From the NCBI RefSeq assembly GCF_041146395.1, contig NC_090989.1, positions 278,286,343-278,350,342 of the forward strand: 64,000 bases of DNA, read 5' to 3'. This DNA is from Eulemur rufifrons (Eukaryota > Chordata > Mammalia > Primates > Lemuridae). A program made the translations under genes and the position numbers. Below the pieces are notes generated by a model. The model was not told where the DNA came from. It saw only the letters and a program-made list of their open reading frames with translations, and did not search any database. Of this stretch, positions 24,721 to 36,307 are shown one piece after another. Position 1 is the stretch's first letter. Every line of letters starts with the position of its first letter.

Positions 24721-24859
24721 TAAAAAATCTTTTTGGTCAAAAGTAATCAGTCTTATTATTCTTCATAGTTCTTTGTTTCTGCCTCTGTAACTGTCTGCTT
24801 GATATAATAATTATACATTTGCAGCCCATCTTTCTCCTCTAGATTCATTGGTTTAAAAC

Positions 24860-25880
24860 ATATATATTTAGGTAAAAGCCTACATGTCTTAAAAAAAACT
24901 TTTAGTGAGAACAATACAGCTATGTAATAAAAAAATTTCCCTTCCCTCTCCCCAGTTTTTAGTCCTTCTTCCCAAAAGTGACTGCCATTAATAGTATCAT
25001 GCGATTCCTTCCAGAATCAATACAGCAGTATATAGCTATTCTTGTACGAAATGTACATGAAGGGAATCACATACATACATACATACGTCTTGCTGTTTTT
25101 GGCTAAATCACAGAGCTCTTTCCATATTAAAGCTTACAAATCTATCTGTTCTTTTTAATGGCTGCATAGCATTTCATTTCTTTAAAAACCAGTCTCCTTT
25201 TGGGGTGGTGGTTTTTGTTTTTCCTATAGCAAAGAAAAGTGCTTAATGGACATCCTTGTTACACATACCGTAATGTACTTTTGTAAGTACTGTGTATTTG
25301 TAGGCTCAATTCCTAGCCATTACTTGTGGACCAAAAGGTAAATACCTTCAATAGATATTGTCAATTATCCCTTGGGATTATGCTTGCCAGCTCTTTTAAA
25401 ACGTGTGCATGGCTGTTAGGTTAAAAATGGTATCTCATTATTTTTGTAATTCAGATGTCTTTAATCATGAATAAAGTTAAACATCAAACATCTTTTCATA
25501 TTTTTTTTGTCATTTTTCTTTTTTTTTTTAACTGTTTATATCCTTTGCCCACTCTTCCATAGAGTTTTTTTGTGTTAGCCTAACTTGATTTATAAATTAA
25601 GAAATTTGGAAAATAGTCCTTTGTCAAATATGGATATATTTTCCCTCAATATGTCATTTATCTTTTGGCTTTTTGGGAAGAGGGTTTTTTGGGGTTTTTT
25701 TGTCATATACTTTTATGTTGTCATATTTATTTGTCTTTGCCTGTGGGGCTTCTGGGATTTATGTCATGCTTAGAAAGGCCTTTATGTCAATTATAATAAA
25801 TTCACGCATGTTTTCTTTTAGTTATTTTTTTGTCATCAAGTTTTATAAAAATACTGGCATAAAAATATAATGTAATTAAA
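24860..25880 (-). repeat. Old L1 LINE, 3' region
   Basis: Complement of old L1 3' sequence: 'ctttttaatggctgcatagc', 'tatcctttgcccactcttcc', 'atttatcttttggctttttg'. T-rich on the plus strand throughout and heavily decayed. Confidence 0.65.
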
Positions 25881-27394
25881 TGGAAAATAAGATTCTCCAT
25901 ACATTCCCTGGTGCTTTGCGAGAAATCGGTGAACATGCAATACCTTTGAAAGCTCGAGGAGCTGTTTTCCACTGATGGGCATTTCATTTTATGTGACCCT
26001 GTAGTGCTGTCATCTGTAAGGGCCTTCATTGCCTTCTTGCCGGAGCAGGGAGGAGAGGAAGAGCTGGGGCTCTAGTCCCTGGTTTCCGTTCACCTTCTCA
26101 GCATCACCAGTGAATGTGAGATGATGGTCTCCTGCTTTCCCCGTCTTTGCAGAGTGGCTTTTTGTTCCAAAGCTCCTTCAGGTAAAGTGTGTTTTATTCT
26201 TAGAAAGCTTTGGAATCTAGATGAGGTGTATCATTCCGTTGTTTGGTGCATTTCAGAGCAGTGTTTTGTCCTGATTGCATGGGTTCAGCGGATGTGTTCT
26301 GTAGCTTTTGGAATGGGACCTTGCAGATTTCAAATAGCTTACTTCGCTTGTTGTCATTTGGTCTTGCATCGGACCTTATTTTTCTTTTCAGAGCATGCAT
26401 GTGTGTTTGTTTCTAGAGCCCTCTCCTTCACTTTTCACTTCAGGTCTGTGGGAGGCGTGGCCCAGGCTGGCTCGAATGGTAATTTACAGGCCGCCAGCGC
26501 TCCCCCTGTAGCTGTGCCCACAGTGCCTCACTGTGTGAGTGGCCTCCCTCCTCCGCTTGCCCAGTGAGCTGTAACTCCACTGCCTGTGTCTGTTTTCTTC
26601 CCGAAGCTGCTTGCTTTCCCCTGTGCTCACCTTGCTGGCTCAGCTTCCCTGTGTGCTGTCCTCCGGGGCTTTCAGACTCGGCTTGCTCGCTGCGAGGTCA
26701 GTCTTAGGTAGCCCCTTGCAGTTTGCTCTCGCCCTCAGAACCTCCGTCTCAGTGTTACTTTGCGTTCTTTTGAACTTGGGCTGAACCCTGTGTTGTCTTG
26801 GCAGCATCTGCTCTCTGAGACTTTCACCTTCAAACACCAAAAGGACTAGTTTACTTGAGCCCTAGATCTGTGGTTTCTAATTAATTGAGACTTTAGCATA
26901 AACAGTTAGCTTTTTGTCTATAACAGGTAAAATGAGCCAGGGTAAGGGGCTCTGAGGGGGAAAAAGGGGTAATAGCTGTGGATATGGAAGGCATAATACA
27001 CTTCAGCTGGGGGGGCAACCTGGGACTTTGTTTCTGCTCATAGTCCTACTGGTGATTTTATCTAGAAAAGAGGGAGATTTTTGATCTAGAAAGAGGGGGC
27101 TATAGTAAATTCCTTAGGCTGAAATTGCTTGGTCACAGGAGGTGTGCATTTGTAATTTTGATGGGTATTATTAAAATGCCCTCATTTGCCCTCTTCCAGC
27201 CTGGACAGCAATAGGAGGATGTTTGCCCCTATTGCCGTCCCCACCCCTTTCCCTGCCCACCTCCCTAGGGCAGAAATGTCACCTAGGACAAGCTTGCTTC
27301 TCCTGCCTTTTCCTCAGCTCCTTCTTACCTCCTTCCTCTGGCCCAGCTATTCTGTCCCCCTGTGTAGGGGCCTAGGTGGGCAGACTGCAAAACA

Positions 27395-27560
27395 GTCCTG
27401 GGAAAGTCATCCTCTTGGAGGCTCAGTTTCCCCATCTCTAAAATGGGGGTAATTGCACCTGTCTTATGGGGAAAGGTCTAGAGGATTCGGAGACATAATG
27501 CCTGCTAAGCCATTACAACCTGGCTGGCAGACGTCATGCATTCAGTAAGTGGTGGCTACC
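27395..27560 (+). repeat. MIR SINE fragment
   Basis: 'gctcagtttccccatctcta', 'aaatgggggtaattgcacct' and an end near 'cattcagtaagtggtggct'. Confidence 0.7.
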
Positions 27561-27562
27561 GA

Positions 27563-27586
27563 TGGTGGTGGTGGTGGAGGTGGAGG
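27563..27586 (+). repeat. (TGG)n simple repeat
   Basis: Short TGG/AGG run just after the MIR end. A T-G rich purine patch continues to about 27700. Confidence 0.7.
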
Positions 27587-28489
27587 GACTTCCCCAAGTA
27601 AAGGGGGAAGGCTGAGAGGTGTGGTGGGAGGGGACAGTCGTCCCCTTTTACAGTTGCTGAGGCTGGTGGGTGTGGGAGCTGGGCGTGTGGAAGCGGAGAA
27701 TGGGACTGCCCACGTTGGGGGTGCTCCTTCCAGTGGTCACGCAGAGGCTGTGTGTGAGGTGAAAGCTGCTTCCATGGGTGTGAAGCTATTCTTTCTTTAT
27801 AAGAAAATAAGAATTCTAAGGTAAGAAATTAAAAGAGCAGGAAGATTGTCTTCCCTTTGATTGAGTGAGCAGAAGAGGCCTGTGAAGTTTAAGGAACTGA
27901 CAATTTTGAACTTCCCAACAGACCATTTCAGTGAAGTCCTCTCCATGTCTTTTTCAAAAGAAGTATTTCACATTCTTATCCAGAGTATAGATTTTAGAAA
28001 TGAAAACAAAATAAGTATTGTTAAAGTAAGTATTAATGGTACCAAAGAAAAACATCCAGTATGTGTGCTTGTTTTTTAAATGAAAATGCTGCAATGTAAA
28101 TGTCTGGTTTGTGCGTGGTTTTTTGCCTAATGTGGCAGAAAGACCTATGATTAATCTGCTGAATTAAAGAATACTGATTCTGATGTTTTTAGTGAGTGTA
28201 ATAATCAAATTCATTATTGTTTTCTGAAGCAGCTGCAAACTTAATCTAAATGAAAAACTAATATAAATCACTACTCTGCATTATCAAAAATGAATTCCAT
28301 TCCCATATCTCTCTGAGTGGGGAGGAATCTGCATTAAGCCTGTGTCAAACTGCAAGACTGGGACTCTTACTCATCTTTGAATTCCCTCTGGTTTTGTGTA
28401 TGCAGGAGATTGATATTGAATGAGTATTTCCTATAAATGTAGTAAAAATAATTTAAATTCCCAGTCAGTATGCCATTTAGTGATTGCAA

Positions 28490-29340
28490 TTAAATCTAAT
28501 ACTTGCAGCACATATGACAAAAGGCTAATTTCCTTAATTTGCAAAGAGCTCTGACAATTCAATAAAAAAGGCAAATATGGGCAAAGGATGTGAATATGCA
28601 GTTCAAAGACAAACTTAAGACAAATCGCCGTTAAACATGAGAAAAGATATCAACTTCATTTATAATTAAAAAATACACATCAAAACAATGAGGTACCATT
28701 CTTCACCTATCTGCGTGGCAAATGTGAAAAGGTTACCTACTGTCAATTATGGGGGGGCAGGCCCTTCCCTGTTCTGCTGGTGAAAGGATAGTTGCTGCCA
28801 CCTTTTAGAGGGTACTTTGAAGTTATCAGCTGAAATGAAAAGCTAACCCTACTAATCTCTCTGCTAGGAGTTGAGGCTACAGATTTACTTACAAAAGAAA
28901 ACCAAGATGTGTATAACATATGTAGCTATTCTGTGTTTGTAATGCTTATTTAAATTGTTCCCTGTTTTTGATGTAAACTGGGAATTGTTAAGTACACTGT
29001 GACACAGCCATCCATGGAATGCTATGAAGTTGGAAAAAATGAGATTGATGAGTATGTGCTGCTATGGAAAGATTTTAAGGTATATTAAATACATTTCCTT
29101 AGAGCAGTACACAGAACAGTTTATGCTGATAGATGTTTAAAATTTTCTCTGAAAGAACACCCAAACGCTCCTACCAGTGATTATCTTTGGGAAGAGGAGC
29201 TGGGGCTTGGGGAGAGTTTTGGTGTTCATTTTATATTTTTCTGTTCTATGATTTGAAGTTCTGCCATATGCATACATTATATTTGAAAGATAAAATTAAT
29301 TAAAAATTAATGTTACTCACCTGAGAGAGTTGAATGTGAA
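28490..29340 (+). repeat. Old L1 LINE 3' end
   Basis: Sense strand of an L1 3' end: 'gggcaaaggatgtgaatatg', 'cacatcaaaacaatgaggta', 'ccatccatggaatgctatga', 'agattttaaggtatattaa'. It ends in A/T-rich sequence near 29310. Confidence 0.8.
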
Positions 29341-30149
29341 CTGTGTTAAGAAAAAAAAAGAAAAATGAATGTTACTTAGTTTTAGGCCCACTGACATTCC
29401 GTGTGGGGGAGAAATCAAGACTTGCAAGAAACCAATCAGTAGCCTATGTTGGGAAACCGCCTATACGGAGGGGTGGGGGATCATATTTGAACTTGATGTC
29501 CCTACAAGAGGTTCTGGCCTCCTCTATCTCAGGACCACTGGACCTGATAAATCTGCTCATCAGGTGTAGAACTTGTGATTGATTGTGTGTTTTGCTCTCT
29601 TTAGCCTGGTCATGTGTCTAGGACTGAAATTAACTGTAGGGTCACTATGTGCCAGTCATTCAGAAGCTTCTTATTCCAGAGTGTTTCTTGTTAGCAGCTC
29701 TAGGGAGGAGTCTTTGAATCTCATTGTCACTGTCAAAAGGAAGTGTTAATGCAAGGGAGAGGAAAGCGAAGCACTTCCTTTCTCATTTTGCAGAAAAATG
29801 GAATCCCTCTCTTAGGTGTTAATCATGGTGTTTCATTTCTCCCAGTGATTTTCTTTCAAGTGTAGCTCTCCACTTCTCTGAGAAGAAGAGAAAAAACCAC
29901 ACAGAGGAGGAGGAAACCTCATTAGGAACTGTGTTCAGTCCTACATCCTATTTCAGAAATGCTCTACTGCTTTCCTTTCTCTACTGGTTTTTGCCCAGGA
30001 GTCCACACCTGTAAAAAGCCTGAACCCACATTCCTTGTGCCTTTTCATTCCAAAAGTCACTTTTTACACACCTTGTGTTATGAAAATGCTGTAATGAATA
30101 GGTAACATTTGACCACTTGAGTTGAATTTTTTTTTTTAAGTTTTGTCAA

Positions 30150-30550
30150 TTTAAGAAAGTATTGTGTTTCATGTTAATTTTTATGTGTTTACTGATGAAG
30201 TTGTGAAGATTTTTTTCTCTATGTTTAAAGACTATTTTTTATTTCTTTTTTAAAGCATCTAATCTTAGTCTTTGCCCATTTTTAATTGTTATATTTGGCT
30301 TTTATTGGTTTGCAAGAATCTTATACTGCTCTACTGTGTATCTTGTAAGGATTTTTTATAATTTGTTTCTATCTTTTTTTGCTAAAAGGTATTTTTAGAT
30401 GTATAAAAGTTTTATTTCTATAGTTAAACCTATATTTTTTCTAGTATCTATCTTTGTATGCTAAGACATTTTTAGAGGTTATTTTGGGGTCTTCTGTGAG
30501 GAAGGGATCTAACTTTATTCAAATTCTCTAAGCAGCATCTATTTCAATAA
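30150..30550 (-). repeat. Old L1 LINE fragment
   Basis: Complement of L1: 'tctttgcccatttttaattg' followed by T-rich decayed sequence. Possibly part of the same insertion as 31340-33200. Confidence 0.45.
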
Positions 30551-30554
30551 TTCT

Positions 30555-30950
30555 TCCTTTCTTACGGATTTGAAGTGGCCTACAAGGCCGTCTCAGTCTG
30601 ATTCCTGCCTACCTTGACAGCCTTATGTGGCCTCTGCCCTTCCCCTCCTTCCTTGTCCCTGCTGTGCCAGGACACTTCCAGCACATCCTTCCTTCCTGAC
30701 TGTACATGTGATGCCCTCTGTCTGGACAGTTTCCCTGCAGCACCCCCAGCACCCACAAGTATCTGGCTAACCATCACTCAGCCTGGAGGTCTCATTTGAA
30801 ATAGTGTTTGTTCAGCGCCTTTCTCTCACCACTCCCGATTGTGAAAGATCTCCTAGCTCTTACTATGATTTATGACGAGAGAATGACAACTCCCCTGGAT
30901 GCCTAGTGTCGGACATTCAGTACACACTTACCAAATGAATTATAGCCTAA
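30555..30950 (+). repeat. L2 LINE 3' region
   Basis: 'agtggcctacaaggccgtct', 'gatgccctctgtctggacag', 'ggaggtctcatttgaaatag', ending near 'acacttaccaaatgaattat'. Standard L2 order. Confidence 0.75.
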
Positions 30951-31040
30951 TCATACATTTTAATTTATAACATACAGATATAGGTTTGGCTGTATTTTTG
31001 TTTCTCTAAAATTTCTTCAGTATTTATTCCTCTAGGTTTT

Positions 31041-31320
31041 CACTGTCCAGTTTGCTAGCACTGGCCACATGAGGCTATTGAACACTTAAAATGTGGGTAG
31101 TCCAAATTGACACATGCTATGTGTAAAATACAAATGAGATTTCTAAGACTTAGTATGAAAAAATGAATTTAAAATATCTCATAGCTTTCTAATATTGATT
31201 ATATGCTGCATGGTAATATTTTAGATATAGGGTAAAATAATTTTTTTTTTACTTTTAAAAAATCTAGAAAGCATTAAATTACACATGTGGTAGCTTATAT
31301 TTCTATTGGACAGCAATGTA
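31041..31320. mobile_element. Non-autonomous hAT-like DNA transposon (MER type)
   Basis: Roughly inverted ends: 'cactgtccag' on the left and 'ttggacagcaatg' on the right. Internal text ('ctattgaacacttaaaatgt', 'acttagtatgaaaaaatgaa') is that of a common short mammalian MER element. The family name is not certain. Confidence 0.6.
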
Positions 31321-31339
31321 CTAGGTGAATTTTAATATC

Positions 31340-33200
31340 ATTTTGTCAAGCTTCTAGAAAATACTCCATCGGGCTGCATTATGTTTATACATCAATTTGG
31401 AGGGAAATTATCTGTCTTTATAGCATTGAATCTTCCTGTCAGAAGCATGGTTTATCTCTTCATTTAGACATGGTTTTTTGTCCTTATAAAGTAGTATATT
31501 TTTCTTATTTTTGACCATGTTTTCAGTTTATCGCCCTCTCAGATATTTTATTTTTATTTATTTATTTTTTTAGAAACAGGCTCTCTCTTTGTTGCCCAGA
31601 CTGGAGTGCCGTGGTGCTATCAGAGCTCCCTGTAACCTCCAGTTCTGGCAGTCCTCCCACCTGGCCTCCCAAAGTGCTGGGATTACAGGTGTGAGCCACC
31701 GCCCCCAGCCTCCCTCCCCCAGATAGTTTATAGTTTCGTTGCTTTATTGTTGGTTGTATTTTGTTGTCATTATCTTACCTGTTTTTTATGTACAATTTTT
31801 TAAAAACCCTCCACTTACTAGATCCTGATTCTAACAGATTTTTCAAGTGATCTCTTGTGTTTTCTATGTAAATTGTCTGCATGTAATAGTAATTTTGTCT
31901 CCTTTCTTTTAATGGCCATGTGCCTTAATTTTCTCTTGTCTTGTTGCTTTGGCTAGAAGTTCCAGAACAATGTTAAGGAAGAACAGTGATGGCAGACAAC
32001 CTTGTGTATCTTCCCAGGCATTGATGGGAATGCCTTTACCAAAGCGTTTACTAGAATGTGCTCCAGGGAACACTAATTCTTTAGAATATTAAGATGTGTA
32101 CCTTGAGAGAAGAGTTCACCATTAAATGAGTTTGCGGAACTGCTGAGTTCAACAGAATTCTTGTCTGCAGGACTTGTCAGATGCGTTATCATGCTAACGT
32201 GTTTTTTAATCCCTAGGAGGTAAGGATATTGGGGTAGCTCATAGGTTTGTGTTCTACTAAGTACATTTTGGGAAATGCAGACATAATATTTCCCTTTTAA
32301 GGATAATGTTGCCATTGGTTTGCAGTAGGTAATGTTTATTGTATTAAGAAAGTATTGTTTTGTTTCTAGCTTATTGAATATTTTTTTTCCTCACTCTGAA
32401 AGGGCACTTAACTTTCGCAAATGCATTTTTGGCATAGTAGTGATTTTGGTCATGTGGGTCATATGGTTATATGTTTTTTGTTCCTTTGACTTACTGATGT
32501 TACGAATTATATTTGTCTTGTTTCCTAACATGTGGACACCCTAACATTTGTGAAGCAGCCCTTCTTGGTCATAATATTATCCTTTTAATAGTTTGTATTC
32601 GCTAGAATTTCTCTTAGGACTTTAAAATCTATTTACTTAAATGAAGTAGACAGTTTTCTTCTTTATGCTGTTTGTCATCTTCTGGTATCAGATTTGTGCC
32701 ATATGAACTGAGATGCTTTAAATGTTTTTACATGCATCTAGAACAGTGTGAACGGCCTGAAGATCATTTGTGCCTTGGCACTTCTGTTTCTTACTTAGTT
32801 CTGCCAATTTATGTTATCCTAAAAATATGTTCATTCCATACAGATTTCAAATTGATTTCAATCATAAATCTAGGATAAATAAGGGCACAGTATTCCTCTT
32901 TGACTAAAATGTTTTAACTCAAATTTTGACGTGATAAAAAAAATTCTGATATGATGTAGTCACACTAACTGATTGATCCTTTCCTGCAGGAGTCTTAGAT
33001 TTAGTTGCACATTGTCTTGTCTTAACATTTAAAGACTTTTGCTGTGATTATGTACTATTGTTCTGTATTATTTTCCTACTCCCTTTGCGTTTTCATTTAT
33101 TATTCCTTTTCTGACCTCTTGCGTTGAGTCATTTCATTTATTTTTAGTATTTATTGTTTACTGATAAAATCTTTTAAAGCACTGACCTTCCCTGTTAACA
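31340..33200 (-). repeat. Old L1 LINE, ORF2 region, interrupted
   Basis: Complement of L1 ORF2: 'tatagcattgaatcttcctg', 'ttgttgctttggctagaagt', 'atatggttatatgttttttg', 'ttcttggtcataatattatc'. It is interrupted by an Alu monomer (31552-31719) and by about 300 bp of a different decayed element (32040-32330) whose family I cannot name. Confidence 0.7.
31540..31731 (-). mobile_element. Alu monomer (FAM/FLAM-like) with its own target-site duplication
   Basis: About 140 bp of Alu sequence in one arm only, with a T-rich tail end on the left. It is flanked by direct repeats CAGATATTTTAT (31540-31551) and CAGATAGTTTAT (31720-31731), 11 of 12 identical. The matching flanks argue that it inserted as a short unit into the L1 and was not cut out of a dimer later. 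Confidence 0.7.
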
Positions 33201-34300
33201 GTTTTTTGTTGTTGTTTTTTCAAAACCCCCAACATTTCATTATGAAAAATTTCAAACATACAGAAAAGCTGAGAGAATTTTACAGTGAATACCCAAGTAC
33301 CTACCATCTCCAGACTCTGCAGTTGTTAACTTTTTGCTATATTTGCTTTATCACGTCTCCATTCATCTCTTTTTTGGAGATACATTCTCAAGTAAGTTGA
33401 AGACATAAGTAAACTTCACTCCTGAATCCTTCCTGTTGCAGATTTTATGCGAGTTTTCTCATTTTCTAGGTAGTTTTATTCCTTGTTTATTTTCTCTGAT
33501 TTAATATTATATAAGAGGTGTTTAAATTTCTATTGGTTGGGTTTTTAAATCTAAAATATAATGGTTAGATCTAGATTTGTTATGTTTTGGTCAGAGAATG
33601 GAGCCTGGGCTGAATGTACTTCAGTAGTAGTTTCAGCAATCCAGTGCTTCAGGCTCCAGGCAAGAGGAAGGAAACTTGTCCTCCGTGTGCCAGGGCTGTG
33701 AGCACTAGGGAGGATGGTGCACTTTTGGTGTGTCCATCACTCTTTTTACTCCTATTGTCTAAAAATAGCTCTTCACTGAAAGGGACTGAGCATTGTAAAT
33801 CTCTGAATTACCATCCCAAAAAGGATATAAAGGGGTGCAGAGCTGAAAGGAAACAAATGCAAATCAAGATAATAATACTAAAAAGGCTTTACTCCATTCA
33901 CTGTATCTAATGTGCTCTATACTTGAAAAATATCAGTTAGAAATATACAAATAGAGCAGAACATTCTTTAGGTGCATTTAATAATTTTTTACAAAGTACT
34001 TCAAATCCTCAAAAGTAGGTGAAGCAGGGAAATATTTTTCCTAAAAGAATACCAATTTCTCAATCAGAGCTAAAATAGCCCTACTGTGTGTTAAATATTT
34101 TGCTTTTGATCAAGATGAATGTTAGGTAATTATGATAGATACTAGGCTAATTGATCATTAAGTTATTTGGCTTTAGGTACATTAACTGAAGCATGACTGT
34201 AAAAATAAGAGGAGGTACAATAGCTACAATGGTATTGTTGTTGTAAGCTTGTATTTATGCCACTTGCACTTAGTGAGGAGTCCTTGGTGAATTATGAAAA

Positions 34301-34316
34301 CTCTCTCTTTCCACAG
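34301..34316 (+). other. ZBTB34: Splice acceptor of the ZBTB34 coding exon
   Basis: Pyrimidine tract 'ctctctctttccacag' with AG at 34315-34316. The exon starts at 34317, ten bases before the first in-exon ATG. The ATG at 34294 is therefore intronic and is not a usable start. Confidence 0.85.
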
Positions 34317-34338
34317 AGTACGCTTCATGTCAGTAGAA

Positions 34339-35841
34339 ATGGACAGCAGCAGTTTTATTCAGTTTGATGTGCCCGAGTACAGCAGCACCGTTCTGAGCCA
34401 GCTAAACGAACTCCGCCTGCAAGGGAAACTATGTGACATCATTGTCCACATTCAGGGTCAGCCGTTCCGAGCCCACAAAGCAGTCCTTGCTGCCAGCTCC
34501 CCATATTTCCGGGACCATTCAGCATTAAGTACCATGAGTGGCTTGTCAATATCAGTGATTAAAAATCCCAATGTGTTTGAGCAGTTGCTTTCTTTTTGTT
34601 ACACTGGAAGAATGTCCTTGCAGCTGAAGGATGTTGTCAGTTTCCTGACTGCGGCCAGCTTTCTTCAGATGCAGTGTGTCATTGACAAGTGCACGCAGAT
34701 CCTGGAGAGCATCCATTCGAAAATCAGTGTTGGAGATGTTGACTCTGTTACCGTCGGTGCTGAAGAGAATCCTGAGAGTCGTAATGGAGTGAAAGACAGC
34801 AGCTTCTTTGCCAACCCAGTTGAGATCTCCCCTCCATATTGCTCTCAGGGACGGCAGCCCACTGCAAGCGGTGATCTCCGGATGGAGACAACCCCCAGCA
34901 AAGCTTTGCGCAGCCGCTTACAGGAGGAGGGGCACTCAGACCGCGGGAGCAGTGGGAGCGTTTCTGAGTACGAGATTCAGATAGAGGGGGACCAGGAGCA
35001 AGGGGATCTGCTGGTAAGGGAGAGCCAGATCACCGAGGTGAAAGTGAAGATGGAGAAGTCCGACCGGCCCAGCTGTTCTGACAGCTCGTCCCTGGGTGAT
35101 GATGGGTACCACACCGAGATGGTTGACGGGGAACAAGTTGTGGCAGTGAACGTGGGCTCCTATGGTTCTGTGCTCCAGCATGCATATTCCTACTCTCAAG
35201 CAGCCTCGCAGCCAACCAGTGTATCAGACGCTTTTGGAAGTTTGAGTAATTCCAGCCCATCTAGGTCCATGCTGAGCTGTTTCCGAGGAGGGCGTGCCCG
35301 CCAGAAGCGGGCTTTGTCTGTCCACCTGCATAGTGATCTGCAGGGCCTGGTGCAAGGGTCTGACAGTGAAGCCATGATGAACAACCCTGGGTATGAGAGC
35401 AGTCCCCGGGAGAGGAGTGCGAGAGGTCATTGGTACCCATACAATGAGAGGTTGATCTGTATTTATTGTGGAAAGTCCTTCAACCAGAAAGGAAGCCTCG
35501 ACAGGCACATGCGACTCCATATGGGAATCACCCCCTTTGTGTGCAAGTTCTGTGGAAAGAAGTACACACGGAAAGACCAACTGGAGTACCACATCCGGGG
35601 CCATACTGATGATAAACCATTCCGCTGTGAGATCTGTGGGAAGTGCTTTCCATTCCAAGGTACCCTCAACCAGCACCTGCGGAAAAACCACCCCGGTGTT
35701 GCTGAAGTCAGGAGTCGCATTGAGTCCCCGGAGAGAACAGATGTGTATGTGGAACAGAAACTAGAAAATGATGCATCGGCCTCGGAGATGGCCCTAGATT
35801 CCCGGATGGAAATTCACACAGTGTCTGATGCTCCCGATTAA
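34339..35841 (+). CDS. ZBTB34: ZBTB34, BTB/POZ and C2H2 zinc-finger transcription factor
   Basis: 500 codons in one exon. The BTB/POZ domain (about residues 22-120) mediates dimerisation and co-repressor binding; its charged-pocket residues appear as D33 and K47. A long acidic and serine-rich linker follows, with a SUMO consensus V236-K237-M238-E239 and a basic cluster at 319-324 (R-A-R-Q-K-R) that could aid nuclear import. Three C2H2 fingers follow: C374/C377/H390/H394, C402/C405/H418/H422 and C430/C433/H446/H451. The first two linkers are non-canonical and the last finger has four residues between its histidines. Sequence, length and architecture match mammalian ZBTB34, a nuclear DNA-binding repressor of the family. 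The start at 34339 has a strong Kozak context (G at -3, G at +4). An in-frame ATG at 34327 (T at -3) would add four residues (M-S-V-E). The frame is intact. Confidence 0.97.
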   Translation: MDSSSFIQFDVPEYSSTVLSQLNELRLQGKLCDIIVHIQGQPFRAHKAVLAASSPYFRDHSALSTMSGLSISVIKNPNVFEQLLSFCYTGRMSLQLKDVVSFLTAASFLQMQCVIDKCTQILESIHSKISVGDVDSVTVGAEENPESRNGVKDSSFFANPVEISPPYCSQGRQPTASGDLRMETTPSKALRSRLQEEGHSDRGSSGSVSEYEIQIEGDQEQGDLLVRESQITEVKVKMEKSDRPSCSDSSSLGDDGYHTEMVDGEQVVAVNVGSYGSVLQHAYSYSQAASQPTSVSDAFGSLSNSSPSRSMLSCFRGGRARQKRALSVHLHSDLQGLVQGSDSEAMMNNPGYESSPRERSARGHWYPYNERLICIYCGKSFNQKGSLDRHMRLHMGITPFVCKFCGKKYTRKDQLEYHIRGHTDDKPFRCEICGKCFPFQGTLNQHLRKNHPGVAEVRSRIESPERTDVYVEQKLENDASASEMALDSRMEIHTVSDAPD

Positions 35842-36283
35842 GATGGTAAAGAAGTGCACCCAAACAAAGCACATTAATCAATGCATATTTGTGATTTGCT
35901 TTGTTGTAATCTTTGGTTTTCTCAACCATCTGGAAATCTCTTGGTCTCTTGGCAGTTTTTCTAAAGTTTCTGGATGGAACACTTCATTGTGTTTATCCTT
36001 TCCCCTGTCTTCCTTCCCCGAAGGAGCTCAAAGCATGAAGGGCAACGCATCCAGGGAAAACACAGGCTGACAGTATTCCTCTTTGGCTGAACTCTTAATC
36101 CAAAATCTGCCAGTAATTTAGCTAACTGGTTGACCCTCCATTCTCTGCCAAGAGGCATCTCTCTCTCATTGTGTGTGCTGGCAGCAGCGCATTTCCATGG
36201 AGAGAGACTAGGGTGCCGTCAGCTGATACAAATGGGTAACCTTTTCTAATTTAAAATTCCTTTTAGGGGGTAGTTAGACAATT

Positions 36284-36307
36284 TATATATATATATATAT
36301 ATATATA
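36284..36307 (+). repeat. (TA)12 microsatellite in the 3'UTR
   Basis: Uninterrupted TA units about 440 bases after the stop codon, running into AATAAA. Confidence 0.9.

Larger units (their letters stand above)
19072..34316 (+). other. ZBTB34: ZBTB34 intron 1
   Basis: Bounded by the GTGAGG donor at 19072 and the pyrimidine-rich acceptor ending AG at 34315-34316. About 15.2 kb. It holds L2, MIR, L1, one hAT-like element and one Alu monomer, listed separately. Other stretches (19500-20400, 22760-24480, 25880-27390, 27590-28490, 29340-30150, 33500-34290) show no gene and no repeat I can name with confidence. The stretch 20420-20640 resembles the old retroposon type seen at 46820. Confidence 0.7.

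Noticed and set aside
34294..34326. Upstream ATG extending ZBTB34 by 11 residues
   Set aside because: It lies before the splice acceptor AG at 34315-34316, so it is intronic.
34936..35720. Minus-strand frames of 76-155 codons opposite ZBTB34
   Set aside because: Shadows of the real coding sequence with no independent features.
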